Of a DNA stretch of 64,000 nt, positions 51,207 to 62,272 are shown in pieces. The position numbers and the translations under genes are program-made. The notes under the pieces were generated by a model. The model was not told the DNA's origin. It did not search any database and was given only the letters and a program-made list of their open reading frames with translations. The stretch spans positions 1,860,001-1,924,000 of the forward strand of contig JAWKPL010000001.1 of assembly GCA_041390685.1 (NCBI GenBank), written 5' to 3'. Each line of letters begins with the position of its first letter. Within the stretch, counting starts at the first letter, position 1. This DNA comes from JAIBBD01 sp041390685 (GTDB lineage: Bacteria > Chloroflexota > Dehalococcoidia > UBA2979).

Positions 51207-51947
51207 CTACACGCGTTCGGAGAACTCGTAGCGATTGAGGCGGCGGATCGCGTATGCGGCGGTGATGAGCACCATCACGGCGGCGAGGATCGCCGCCGTC
51301 GGGCCGTCGAGGCGGGCCTCGAACACCTCGACCGGGGCGTCCGTCAGGGCGTCGGCAATGCCGCGGGTGTATGCGCGGAGGCTGAAGAAGCGCACGCCCT
51401 CAACGTAGTTGGAGACGAGGCCCTCCCAGACGAAGACATACGCGAGGCCGATCACGAGCGCGCGGTTGAAGCGGATGCTGAGCGCGATGAAGAGGGCGCT
51501 GTAGGCGAGGGCGCCGGCGACCGTCGCCACGACGAACGCCAGCACGAGCCCGTCCTCGTCTGGTTGTCCAACAAGCGGCGCACCCGTCCCGAGGACAGCG
51601 ATGACGACGAACACGCCGCAGGCGAGCCAGGCGGCGAGGAGCTTTCCCACGACGATCTGCCAGCGGCCGATGGGCTTGCTGAAGAGGTAGAAGGCGGTGC
51701 CGTCCTCGAACTCCTGGCCGAGGGCGGCCGTACCGAGGATGAGCGCGGTCAAGGGCAACCCGATCGCCACGATGAAGCTGTCCATCGCCCCGGCGACGAA
51801 CTCGGGGAGACGGTCGTCGGCCTGGTCGCTCGCGAAGCGGAAGAGGAGTGCGATGGCGATCGGGATTGCCGCGAGGAGTGCGAGGAGCAGGGCGCGCCGC
51901 TGCCGGATGAGCTGCCCGAGCGTCAGGGTGAAGATGAGGCGGATCAT
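51207..51947 (-). CDS. ABC-2 type transporter permease (1)
   Basis: A 246-residue permease with six helices: ALLLALLAAIPIAIALLF, MDSFIVAIGLPLTALILGTAALG, LLAAWLACGVFVVIAVLGTG, LVLAFVVATVAGALAYSALFIAL, LVIGLAYVFVWEGLVSNYV and AAILAAVMVLITAAYAI. It carries the FEDGTAFYLFSKPIGRWQIVVGKLL linker typical of ABC-2 exporters. It is the last gene of a four-gene unit and overlaps the ATPase gene by 4 bp (ATGA). Substrate unknown. Confidence 0.82.
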   Translation of the reverse strand: MIRLIFTLTLGQLIRQRRALLLALLAAIPIAIALLFRFASDQADDRLPEFVAGAMDSFIVAIGLPLTALILGTAALGQEFEDGTAFYLFSKPIGRWQIVVGKLLAAWLACGVFVVIAVLGTGAPLVGQPDEDGLVLAFVVATVAGALAYSALFIALSIRFNRALVIGLAYVFVWEGLVSNYVEGVRFFSLRAYTRGIADALTDAPVEVFEARLDGPTAAILAAVMVLITAAYAIRRLNRYEFSERV

Positions 51948-52870
51948 CGCGCCACCAGGTACTCAAAGACGCTCTCGAGGGATTCGTCGAGGGCTTCGAC
52001 GCCGGTGATGGTGACGCCGGCTGCGCGCGCAATGCGGGGCGCGTGGACCGTGAAGCGGTCGAAGTCATCGGTGCGCACGGTGAGCTGACCGGCGTCGAGG
52101 GCGACGCCGGTGACGCTGTCGTCGGCGACGAGCGCGCTGGCGAGGGCGCGGTTATTCGTTGAGGCGACGGCGAAGGTGTGCGGGCGATCGGTCATCAGAC
52201 GGCGGATGGCGCGGAAGTCGCCCGAGGCGGCGAGACGGCCGGCGACGACCACGAGGACGCGCTCCGCGAGGCGTTCGACTTCCTCGAGGATGTGCGACGA
52301 GAAGAGGATGGTCCGTCCCTCGGCGGCCATGGCGCGGAGCATGTCCATCATCTGGAGGCGTTGTGCGGGGTCGGTGCCGTTGAACGGCTCGTCGAGGAGG
52401 AGGATGCGCGGGTCGTGCACGATGGCGGCCGCGATCTTGATGCGCTGCTTCATGCCCTTTGAGTAGCCGCCAGTGCGGCGTCCCTGCGCGGGGCCCATCT
52501 GCACGCGCTCGATCGCGCGACGCGTCGCCTCGGCCGGGTCGGGCAGCCGATGGAGGCGAGCGCTCAGGAGAACGAAGTCGTAGCCCGTGAGCGCGTCGTA
52601 CACGGACTCCCGCTCCTGCACGATGCCGACATGCTCGTAGAGCCTGACATTGCGCCAGGTCGGGGTCCCGAGGATGCGGACCTCGCCGGAGGAGGGGCGA
52701 AGGAAGCCGCCCAGCATGTGGAGCAGCGTGGACTTTCCTGCGCCGTTCGGTCCGAGCAAGCCGGTGATCCCCGGGTCGATGGCGAACGTGATGTCGTTCA
52801 CGGCGACGACGTTGCCGTACCAGCGCGAGACGTCGCTCACCTCGATGGTCGGCGTGGCGCCCGTGGTCAT
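51944..52870 (-). CDS. ABC transporter ATP-binding protein (1)
   Basis: A 308-residue ATPase for the permease downstream. Walker A GPNGAGKSTLLH, signature YSKGMKQRIKIA, Walker B ILLLDEPFNGTDP, and the switch His in FSSHILEEVERLAE. The C-terminal ~85 residues (TVRTDDFDRFTVHA) form an extra domain as in the DrrA/CcmA-like exporters. Overlap ATGA with both neighbouring permease genes shows strict operon organisation. Confidence 0.9.
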   Translation of the reverse strand: MTTGATPTIEVSDVSRWYGNVVAVNDITFAIDPGITGLLGPNGAGKSTLLHMLGGFLRPSSGEVRILGTPTWRNVRLYEHVGIVQERESVYDALTGYDFVLLSARLHRLPDPAEATRRAIERVQMGPAQGRRTGGYSKGMKQRIKIAAAIVHDPRILLLDEPFNGTDPAQRLQMMDMLRAMAAEGRTILFSSHILEEVERLAERVLVVVAGRLAASGDFRAIRRLMTDRPHTFAVASTNNRALASALVADDSVTGVALDAGQLTVRTDDFDRFTVHAPRIARAAGVTITGVEALDESLESVFEYLVAR

Positions 52871-53763
52871 GCGCGGATCGACCGATAGCGACGGACGATG
52901 AGGAGGGACGCCACCAGGGTGATGGCGAGCGACGCGCCGAAGTAGGCCCAGCCGCTGAAGCCCGCGTTCTCCACGGCGCTTCCGGTGGGGAACTCCGTGC
53001 GGAAGGCCCAGCTCGACACGCCCGCGAGGAGGTCGAGGGGGCTGAGGAAGACGCCGTAGTGAGTGGCTGCCGTGTCGATCTCGTTGACGAGGATGCCGGC
53101 GACGGCCAGGGGGATGATGAAGGCGACCACGACGCCGACGGTCGCGAAGGCGCGCCGCGGGGTCTGGGCGGAGATCGCGACGCCGATCGACGCAATGAGC
53201 GAGGAGCCGAGGAGCGCCGTGCCCACGATGGGGAGCACCAGGTCCCAGCTGTCGCGGAGGTAGGCGCCGAAGTCCTCGGCGACGAGGCCGTTCGCGATGA
53301 GCAGCAGCGCCTGCGGGCCCAGCGTGATGAGCAGCATCGCCGTGGTCATCGCAGCGAGCTTCGCGAACGCGTAGTCGATGCGCTTGATGGCACGTGAGAA
53401 GTAGAGCGTGAGCGCGCGGTTGCGCTGGTCGCGGCCGGCGAGGTCGGGCGCGACGGCCGCGCAGTAGAGCCCGAGGATGAGCGCGATCACGCCGTAGTAG
53501 TCGTCGTGCGTGAACACCTCGGCTTCCCCGGGGAACAGCGCGCTCACGATCAGCTGGATGAGCGCGGGAACGGCGGCAACGAAGATCAGCACCGCCGGCG
53601 CCACCTTCGCGGCGGCGCTCCGTCCGAGGCCGAAGGCAGCGCGGAGGCTTTCGAGGTAGAGGACGGTGATCGCGTGACGGCGGCCGAGGCGCTCGCCCTC
53701 GTAGTGGCGGTAGCCAAGGTCGAAGATGTTGCCCTGCGCCGCCGGGCCGGGAGCGCTAGCCAT
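52867..53763 (-). CDS. ABC-2 type transporter permease (2)
   Basis: A 298-residue permease. N-terminal NIFDLGYRHYEGERLGRRHAITVLYLESLRAAFGLGR precedes six helices, including KVAPAVLIFVAAVPALIQLIVS and VIPLAVAGILV-like segments, then a large loop and a last helix WAYFGASLAITLVASLLIV. The GRDQRNRALTLYFSRAIKRIDYAFAKL loop matches ABC-2 permeases. It overlaps the ATPase gene above by 8 bp (53756-53763). Confidence 0.82.
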   Translation of the reverse strand: MASAPGPAAQGNIFDLGYRHYEGERLGRRHAITVLYLESLRAAFGLGRSAAAKVAPAVLIFVAAVPALIQLIVSALFPGEAEVFTHDDYYGVIALILGLYCAAVAPDLAGRDQRNRALTLYFSRAIKRIDYAFAKLAAMTTAMLLITLGPQALLLIANGLVAEDFGAYLRDSWDLVLPIVGTALLGSSLIASIGVAISAQTPRRAFATVGVVVAFIIPLAVAGILVNEIDTAATHYGVFLSPLDLLAGVSSWAFRTEFPTGSAVENAGFSGWAYFGASLAITLVASLLIVRRYRSIRA

Positions 53764-54703
53764 GCGGGGCCGCCTCCGGGGGGGGCCCGGCGCCTTCCGC
53801 GTGCGAGGGCTGGAAGAGGTCCTCGAGTGTGTGGCGGCGCTGGCTCATGCGGACGAGTCCCACTTCGAGGTCGACGACGGTATCGCGGATGAGGTCGTAC
53901 GGCGCGAGGCCGTCCTCGGCCCGCACGCTCAGGTGGCGGCCGTCCACCGCGCACTCGAGGCCGTGCCGCCGCAGGGCGGAGGCGACCGCGTCCGCTTCGG
54001 CGGTGACCTCGACCGACAGGAACTGCGTCACGGCTGTGAAGCCGGCGAGGGGGCCGTAGTGCTGCAGGCGTCCGGCGTCGATCACGATGAGCTGGTCGCA
54101 GACGCGCTCGATCTCGCCAAGGAGATGGGTCGCCATGATGATGCTGATGCCGAGACCGTGGCCGGTGCGGCGGACGAGGTCGAGCATCTCGTCGCGTCCG
54201 CCGGGGTCGAGACCGTTCGTGGGCTCGTCGAGGAAGACGACCGACGGGTCGTGCACGAGCGCCTGCGCGAGCTTCGCACGCTGGCGCATGCCGGTGGAGT
54301 AGCCGGCCATAGCGCGGTAGCGCTCCTCGAAGAGGCCGGTGTGGCGGAGGGTCTCCGCGGTGCGTTCGCGGGAGGCGGCGCGTGGGAGGCCGCTCATCTG
54401 CGCCATGTGGGCGACGAACTCGACCGCGGACATGTCGAGGGGGAGGCAGTCGTGCTCGGGCATGTAGCCGACGTACTGACGGAGGCGGCTGCCCTCGCGG
54501 CGGACGTCGTAGCCGAGGACGGAGGCGCCGCCCGAAGTGGGGTCGATGAGGCCCAGGAGCAGCTTCACGAGCGTGCTCTTGCCCGCGCCGTTGGCGCCGA
54601 CAAGCCCGATGACGCCCGGCTGCACCTCGATGGTGAAGTCATCGAGCGCGGCCACCGGGCCGTAGCGCTTCGTGAGGGCACGCGTCTCGACGATGGCGGG
54701 CAT
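53756..54703 (-). CDS. ABC transporter ATP-binding protein (2)
   Basis: A 315-residue ATPase with Walker A GANGAGKSTLVK, signature YSTGMRQRAKLA, Walker B VVFLDEPTNGLDP and ATHLLGEIERVCDQ, plus an 80-residue C-terminal extension. It leads the operon ATPase-permease-ATPase-permease, two related exporter sets that may form one heteromeric system. ATG 54703 has TACTCT 7 nt upstream and no Shine-Dalgarno (leaderless type). Confidence 0.89.
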   Translation of the reverse strand: MPAIVETRALTKRYGPVAALDDFTIEVQPGVIGLVGANGAGKSTLVKLLLGLIDPTSGGASVLGYDVRREGSRLRQYVGYMPEHDCLPLDMSAVEFVAHMAQMSGLPRAASRERTAETLRHTGLFEERYRAMAGYSTGMRQRAKLAQALVHDPSVVFLDEPTNGLDPGGRDEMLDLVRRTGHGLGISIIMATHLLGEIERVCDQLIVIDAGRLQHYGPLAGFTAVTQFLSVEVTAEADAVASALRRHGLECAVDGRHLSVRAEDGLAPYDLIRDTVVDLEVGLVRMSQRRHTLEDLFQPSHAEGAGPPPEAAPHG

Positions 54704-54809
54704 TGCATCGAGAGTAGCCCCCCGACGGGATCGTGGCGAGCGCGGGGGAGAACGGGCGAGGGCACCTCGATGGGCGCCCTCGCTGGTCGTGCCGGGGTCG
54801 GGGAGTCGG

Positions 54810-55085
<276 letters not shown>

Positions 55086-55133
55086 TGGCGGGTTCCCTTC
55101 CACCTGCTGCCGCAGGATCAACTCGATGGCGCG

Positions 55134-55190
55134 ATTCTAGGCGGCGCGCCGCTTCCTCGACAAGCGATTAGCGAAGTGCAACGTTCGCTA
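55134..55190 (-). promoter_or_regulatory. Ferredoxin gene promoter with upstream inverted repeat
   Basis: -35 TTGTCG (55158-55163), 18 bp, -10 TAGAAT (55134-55139) on the minus strand. Just upstream of the -35 box lies TAGCGAA-N8-TTCGCTA (55169-55190), a perfect 7-bp-arm dyad in a locally AT-rich stretch, well placed for an activator or redox regulator. Confidence 0.5.
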
Positions 55191-55237
55191 TTCACGCACT
55201 ATCACGAAATCCGTGGGGCGAACGGCTTCCGTCCGTG

Positions 55238-55939
55238 TCAGGGACGTGGCGCGAGGATGGTCGAGGTACCGGCGGGGACGATCTGGTCGGGCGTGGCGCC
55301 GCAGCCGTACCAGATGCCGACGACCGCCTGCGCACCGATCACGACGCCCACGCCGACGCGACCCTGACCGGCCGCGCTGCGGCTGAAGACCGCCACGTAC
55401 TGGCCGTCCGGCATCAGCGGCTGGAACTGTGAGGGCATGCCGTAGACAGCGTAGAGCTGCGGGTCGTTCAGCAGTGGCTGGATGGAGGGGCGCAGCGCCG
55501 ACTCGGGGCGCCACTCGCCCTCGCAGGTCGCGACGGGGAAGACCGGCACCGGGGTGCCGTCTGGCTGGCCCGCGGGGCACGGCGGCGGGGAGCCGATGCC
55601 GGCCTGCGGGCCGCAGGCGACCGAGCGCAGTTGCGCGAGGGCCGCGACGCGGTCGAGGTCCTTGGAGAGCACGGCGGCAATGACCGCATCGACGGCGGGA
55701 AGCCCTGTGAACTCGCTCGGCGGGGCAGTCGCGGTCGCGGAGGCGGCCGGCGTGCTCGTCACGGTGGCCGGTGCGGTGGCCGTCGCCGCGGCGGTCGCCG
55801 TGCGGGTGGCCGTCTCGACGGTGGTGGGCGTGGCGGTCGCGGTTGGGGTCGTTTCGCCCTCGTCGTCGCCCGAGCAGGCGGCGGCCAGGAGCACGAGGAC
55901 GGTCAGCGCGGCGAGGAGCGAGGGCGCGAGGCGGTTCAT
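55238..55939 (-). CDS. Lipoprotein with Thr/Ala-rich linker, unknown function
   Basis: A 233-residue protein with signal peptide and lipobox LAAAC (MNRLAPSLLAALTVLVLLAAAC), an acidic SGDDEGE tether, a low-complexity Thr/Ala/Pro linker at about 30-75, and a ~155-residue globular part with two likely disulphides (CGPQAGIGSPPPCPAG, ATCEGEW, WYGCGATP). The globular part begins LPAVDAVIAAVLSKDLDRVAAL. No family recognised. It should be exposed on the outer face of the membrane. Confidence 0.75.
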   Translation of the reverse strand: MNRLAPSLLAALTVLVLLAAACSGDDEGETTPTATATPTTVETATRTATAAATATAPATVTSTPAASATATAPPSEFTGLPAVDAVIAAVLSKDLDRVAALAQLRSVACGPQAGIGSPPPCPAGQPDGTPVPVFPVATCEGEWRPESALRPSIQPLLNDPQLYAVYGMPSQFQPLMPDGQYVAVFSRSAAGQGRVGVGVVIGAQAVVGIWYGCGATPDQIVPAGTSTILAPRP

Positions 55940-55982
55940 GAGAGGCCTTTCATGGGCAGGATCAGCGCAGGAGCGACGGGCG

Positions 55983-56489
55983 TCATCGCTGCCAGGGCTT
56001 CCACCAGCGGCGGTTGGCCTGGCGGCGGGCCTCTTCAGCGGCGGCGCGCTGCGCCTCGAGGTCTGCGGCGGCCTGGCGCACCACCGAGTCGAGGCGGCGG
56101 CGCAGCATCACGATGCGGGTGACGAGGTCCAGGGGGCCGGGGACATCCTCGTGGCCCTCGTGCTCGCGGGTCAGCTCCGGGAACAGCAGCCCGATGGCCG
56201 TCTCGAAGTTCGGGACGGCGGAGCGGCGGTGTGACATGTCGTACTGCTTCAGCTCGTTGACGGTGCCGAGCAGCGCCTCGTCGAGGCGATGGAGCTGGTA
56301 CGGCGACAGCTCGAGGCGCACCTCGGCCATCGCGAGCTGAGGGTCGAGCGCGCGCCCGACGGGGGCGAGCCCAAGGTCGTGGCGCTGCAGGGTGGCGGGG
56401 TCGGTCTCGGAGCCCGGCCGGCCGAGGTGATAGGTGATGGCGAGCGCGACGATACGCGCGTCCTCGTTGCGGAAGCTGAGCAGCGGCAT
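55983..56489 (-). CDS. Uncharacterised protein with helical C-terminus
   Basis: A 168-residue soluble protein. The N-half (LSFRNEDARIVALAITYHLGRPGSETDPATLQRHDLGLAPVG) has a mixed fold; the C-half (VTRIVMLRRRLDSVVRQAAADLEAQRAAAEEARRQANRRWWKPWQ) is a basic, probably coiled-coil helix. I do not recognise it. TACGCT lies 6 nt before ATG 56489 and there is no Shine-Dalgarno (leaderless type). It is placed between the lipoprotein and the PIN toxin gene. Confidence 0.65.
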   Translation of the reverse strand: MPLLSFRNEDARIVALAITYHLGRPGSETDPATLQRHDLGLAPVGRALDPQLAMAEVRLELSPYQLHRLDEALLGTVNELKQYDMSHRRSAVPNFETAIGLLFPELTREHEGHEDVPGPLDLVTRIVMLRRRLDSVVRQAAADLEAQRAAAEEARRQANRRWWKPWQR

Positions 56490-56514
56490 GCAGCCAGCGT
56501 AGCGGACGGCCGAA

Positions 56515-57006
56515 CTAGCCGGGCAGCGGGTAGTCGCCGATCCAGCGCACCGAGGCGAGTTCGCCGCGGGCGGCCTCGTACAGGGGGCGGTCGCCGGTCC
56601 AGAGGTCGGCGCGGAGCTGGAGCGCGAGCGCGACATAGGCGGCGTCGTACGCAGCGATGGAGAAGCGGCGGCAAAGGCGCAGCATGCGGGCCGGCTCGGG
56701 CGGGAACAGCTCGATGTTCGCGGCGACGAGGTTTGCCAGCGCCTCGTCGGCCACGTCCGCCGGGACGCGGGCGCGCTTCGCGGCCATGCCGATCGCGTTC
56801 GTGACTTCGTAGAGGAAGAGCGAGGGCGCGACGAGCGCGACCTCGCGGCGGACGAGGTAGTCGTGGCGCAGGGCGGCGGCCTGAGGGATGAAGTCCTCGT
56901 CGGGGAGCTGCCACTTGAGGGCGACCGAGGCGTCGACGACCACGCGGCGGGGCGTGCGGCGGGGGAGTCCTCGGCGCATGGTGGGCGGCCGCCCGCCGGC
57001 GGTCAC
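56515..57006 (-). CDS. PIN-domain ribonuclease (VapC-type toxin)
   Basis: A 163-residue PIN-domain protein. Four acidic active-site residues are in place: Asp in VVVDASVALKW, Glu in FLYEVTNAI, Asp in SIAAYDAAYVALAL and Asp in DLWTGDRPLY. Such proteins cut tRNA or rRNA when freed from their antitoxin. The first ~20 residues (TAGGRPPTMRRGLPRR) are a basic tail; ATG at codon 10 is an alternative start. The GTG start overlaps the stop of the upstream antitoxin-like gene (GTGA), so the two form an operon. Confidence 0.86.
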   Translation of the reverse strand: MTAGGRPPTMRRGLPRRTPRRVVVDASVALKWQLPDEDFIPQAAALRHDYLVRREVALVAPSLFLYEVTNAIGMAAKRARVPADVADEALANLVAANIELFPPEPARMLRLCRRFSIAAYDAAYVALALQLRADLWTGDRPLYEAARGELASVRWIGDYPLPG

Positions 57007-57515
57007 CGGCGGCGGCCCTCCTCGATGAGCTCGGTGGCGGTCATGCCGACGCCCGTGAACCTGGCGCGCACCGCCTCCATGCGGGCGACCAGGGCGGCGC
57101 CGTCCGCGGGGGTAGCGCGCGCCTCGAGGCGTCTCAAGTAGTCAGCGATGGTCACGATGCGACCCTCCTCCTCGTGCGGGTACACGTCCACGGGGCGACC
57201 GTCCTCCAGCACCACGAGCGCCGGCACGCCGCGCCCGAAGCGCGAGCCCGCGTACTTGTTGGTGCCGAACACGCGCTTCACGCCGTACTGCCGGCGTACC
57301 GAGGGCGGGACGGCGCGGCTCACGTACGCGTCCTCCAACTGTTCACGCGTGAAGCCCGAGACGTCCACGACGTCCACGTCCGAGGCGTAGCCGGTGGCGG
57401 CCTCGCGGAGGCGGCGGACGATGGGCTCCGCGCCGGCGTCCGGCAGGCCCTCGTTCTCCGGAACGTCGAGCGGCTGATCCGCTTCGGACGCGTCGTAATA
57501 GAGCTCGTAACGCAT
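57003..57515 (-). CDS. Antitoxin-like partner with thioredoxin-like N-terminal domain
   Basis: A 170-residue protein, much longer than VapB antitoxins. The first ~125 residues (ELYYDASEADQPLDV, VVDVSGFTREQLEDAYVSRAVPPSVRRQYGV, FGTNKYAGSRFGRGVPALVVLEDGRPVDVYPHE) suggest an alpha/beta thioredoxin-like fold with a VPAL loop. The tail ALVARMEAVRARFTGVGMTATELIEEGRR resembles antitoxin toxin-binding helices. GGGGAG 6 nt before ATG 57515 and a strong promoter upstream support expression. It overlaps the PIN gene by 4 bp and is the likely antitoxin. Confidence 0.7.
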   Translation of the reverse strand: MRYELYYDASEADQPLDVPENEGLPDAGAEPIVRRLREAATGYASDVDVVDVSGFTREQLEDAYVSRAVPPSVRRQYGVKRVFGTNKYAGSRFGRGVPALVVLEDGRPVDVYPHEEEGRIVTIADYLRRLEARATPADGAALVARMEAVRARFTGVGMTATELIEEGRRR

Positions 57516-57534
57516 GGTAACTCCCCCTGGGGGG

Positions 57535-57563
57535 AGGGTACGAGACGGCAGCGGTGATGTCAA
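57535..57563 (-). promoter_or_regulatory. Strong promoter of the toxin-antitoxin-like operon
   Basis: -35 TTGACA (57558-57563, perfect consensus), 17 bp, -10 TACCCT (57535-57540) on the minus strand. The predicted start is about 12 nt before ATG 57515, giving a very short leader with GGGGAG. Confidence 0.6.
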
Positions 57564-57669
57564 TCGTGATGGAGTGCGCCGCAGCCCGACTCCGGCAGCG
57601 GCCCTGCCGCGCGCCACGTTGCCTGTAGCCTGATGGGGCCGTCCGATCGATCCGAGGAGGTGGACATCG

Positions 57670-58107
57670 ATGGCTGCCGTGACCTCGGACTCACGCACGC
57701 TATGGGTGGTGGACCGCTGGTTCCGAGGCTGGGGCGTGGCCGCGCTCGCCTCGCTGGCCGTGACCGGGGGGATGCTCGCACTGCGCCTCGAGGCGTGGCG
57801 GGCGCCGTTCGTCATCGCGCACCTGGCGGCGCTGCTGGCGCTGGTGCCGCTGGGCGCGGTGCTGGTGGGGCGAACGTTCGCGCGCTACCGCCGCGAGCGT
57901 GGCTCAGTCCTCGCCGCGCTACGGGGAACGCTGTCGCACGACCGCCTCGCGACGATGCTCGTGGCGGTGGCGTTCGTGGCGGCGGCGGTGTCGCTGTCGC
58001 AGTTTCAGGACGGCGTGCGCGTCGTACGTTCGATAGCGAACTTCACTACGGTGGGGGTGATTGCGGTGCTTGTGGGGCGGTATTTGCGCCACAAACAATC
58101 GTCGTAG
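57670..58107 (+). CDS. Four-helix membrane protein, unknown function
   Basis: A 145-residue protein with helices WGVAALASLAVTGGMLAL, FVIAHLAALLALVPLGAVLVG, MLVAVAFVAAAVSLSQF and SIANFTTVGVIAVLVGRYL. The loop with FARYRRERGSVLAALRGTLSHDRLA is basic, so it faces the cytoplasm. GAGGAGGTGG ends 7 nt before ATG 57670. No family recognised. It ends 35 bp before the low-GC DUF3644 gene. Confidence 0.65.
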   Translation: MAAVTSDSRTLWVVDRWFRGWGVAALASLAVTGGMLALRLEAWRAPFVIAHLAALLALVPLGAVLVGRTFARYRRERGSVLAALRGTLSHDRLATMLVAVAFVAAAVSLSQFQDGVRVVRSIANFTTVGVIAVLVGRYLRHKQSS

Positions 58108-58142
58108 ACGATGGCTTCCGCGAAACGAATCGCGGGGCACCA

Positions 58143-59207
58143 TTGAAAAAAGAAGCGCGACTCCTCCTTGATAAAGCTGTCAACTCGCTGACTCTGAGCA
58201 TCGAGCTGTTCAATCGGCCGACTGATGTCGGCCGTGTCGATGCTGTACTCCTGCTCCTCGATCATTCCTTTGAGATGCTTCTGAAGGCAGCTATCCTTCA
58301 TCGAGGTGGCCGGATACGCGAGCCACGCGCCACCGAGACGATTGGATTCGACAAGTGCGTGCGTGTCGCGTTGAGCGACGGTTCCGTTCAGTTCTTGTCG
58401 AACGAGCAGGCGCTCCTACTGCAGGCAATCAACGAGTATCGAGACGCAGCTCAGCATCACCTTGTCGATATGCCCGAGGGGTTGCTCTATACGCAGGCGC
58501 AGGCCGGCCTGACTCTCTTCGCAGATTTGTTGTCCCTCGTATTTGGTCACGACTTGCAGTATTACCTTCCGGTACGCGTTCTCCCGATCTCTACAGAGGC
58601 ACCCACCGACATCGCGACGCTCTTTGCGGCGGAGGCCGAGGAGATCGTCCGACTCCTCGCTCCTGGCACGCGGCGGCGGACGGAGGCGATCGCAAAGACC
58701 CGTTCGTTGGCAATCCTCGATCGCGCTCTGTCCGGCGAGGACGTAGCGCTCACGGATTCGAACCTCTTGAAGCTCGGGGAGCGCCTGCAGTCCGGAGTCT
58801 CGTGGGAGGATCTGTTTCCCGGAGTGGCGGCTGTCGACATTCGCCCCGAGGGCAGCGGACCAACAATATCGATTCGGGTCACAAAGAAGGAGGGGGTGCC
58901 GGTCCACGTGGTTCCCGAGGGCACACCCGGTGCTTCAGTCGTCGCCGTTCGACGGGTGACCGAGTTGGACTTCTATAGCCTTGGACACAGTGACCTCGCT
59001 GAGCACGTTGGCCTAACCGCTCCGAGGCTGACTGCCGTCATCTGGCGTGCTGACCTCAAAGCTGACCTCGACTATGCGAAAGAGATCACAATCGGGAGTA
59101 GCCGCTTCTGGCGCTATTCACAACGCGCAATCGGGCGAGTGAACGAGGTAGTGGAAGACGAAGGCATCGACGCGATTTGGGCCGATTACCGTGGGCGGGG
59201 CGGCTGA
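58143..59207 (+). CDS. DUF3644 family protein (HEPN-like, possible defence)
   Basis: A 354-residue protein starting LKKEARLLLDKAVNSLTLSIELFNRPTDVGRVDAVLLLLDHSFEMLLKAAILHRGGRIREPRATETIGFDKCVRVALSD and YRDAAQHHLVDMPEGLLYTQAQAGLTLFADLL. These match the DUF3644 family, which has a HEPN-like helical core; RDAAQHH resembles the HEPN Rx4-6H motif. The rest has no domain I recognise. GC is roughly 55-58%, far below the ~70% around it, and codons such as ATA appear, so it is probably acquired. TTG 58143 is the likely start; weak GCGGGG upstream. Confidence 0.75.
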   Translation: MKKEARLLLDKAVNSLTLSIELFNRPTDVGRVDAVLLLLDHSFEMLLKAAILHRGGRIREPRATETIGFDKCVRVALSDGSVQFLSNEQALLLQAINEYRDAAQHHLVDMPEGLLYTQAQAGLTLFADLLSLVFGHDLQYYLPVRVLPISTEAPTDIATLFAAEAEEIVRLLAPGTRRRTEAIAKTRSLAILDRALSGEDVALTDSNLLKLGERLQSGVSWEDLFPGVAAVDIRPEGSGPTISIRVTKKEGVPVHVVPEGTPGASVVAVRRVTELDFYSLGHSDLAEHVGLTAPRLTAVIWRADLKADLDYAKEITIGSSRFWRYSQRAIGRVNEVVEDEGIDAIWADYRGRGG

Positions 59208-59218
59208 TGGGATCGGAC

Positions 59219-62152
<2,934 letters not shown>

Positions 62153-62272
62153 CGAGGTACCTCGATGTCTCGATTGTAGTCAGAGCGGGCGCGGACGGCG
62201 GACGCGAGGGGGAGGAGAACGTCCGATCGAGGTTACGCACCTCGGGGGTGCGCTTCAAGCGTCGCGCTGAGG

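Noticed and set aside
57521..57536. Hairpin CTCCCC/GGGGAG covering the ribosome-binding site of the antitoxin-like gene
   Set aside because: The predicted transcript starts around 57528, so the 5' arm is mostly not in the mRNA and cannot sequester the site.
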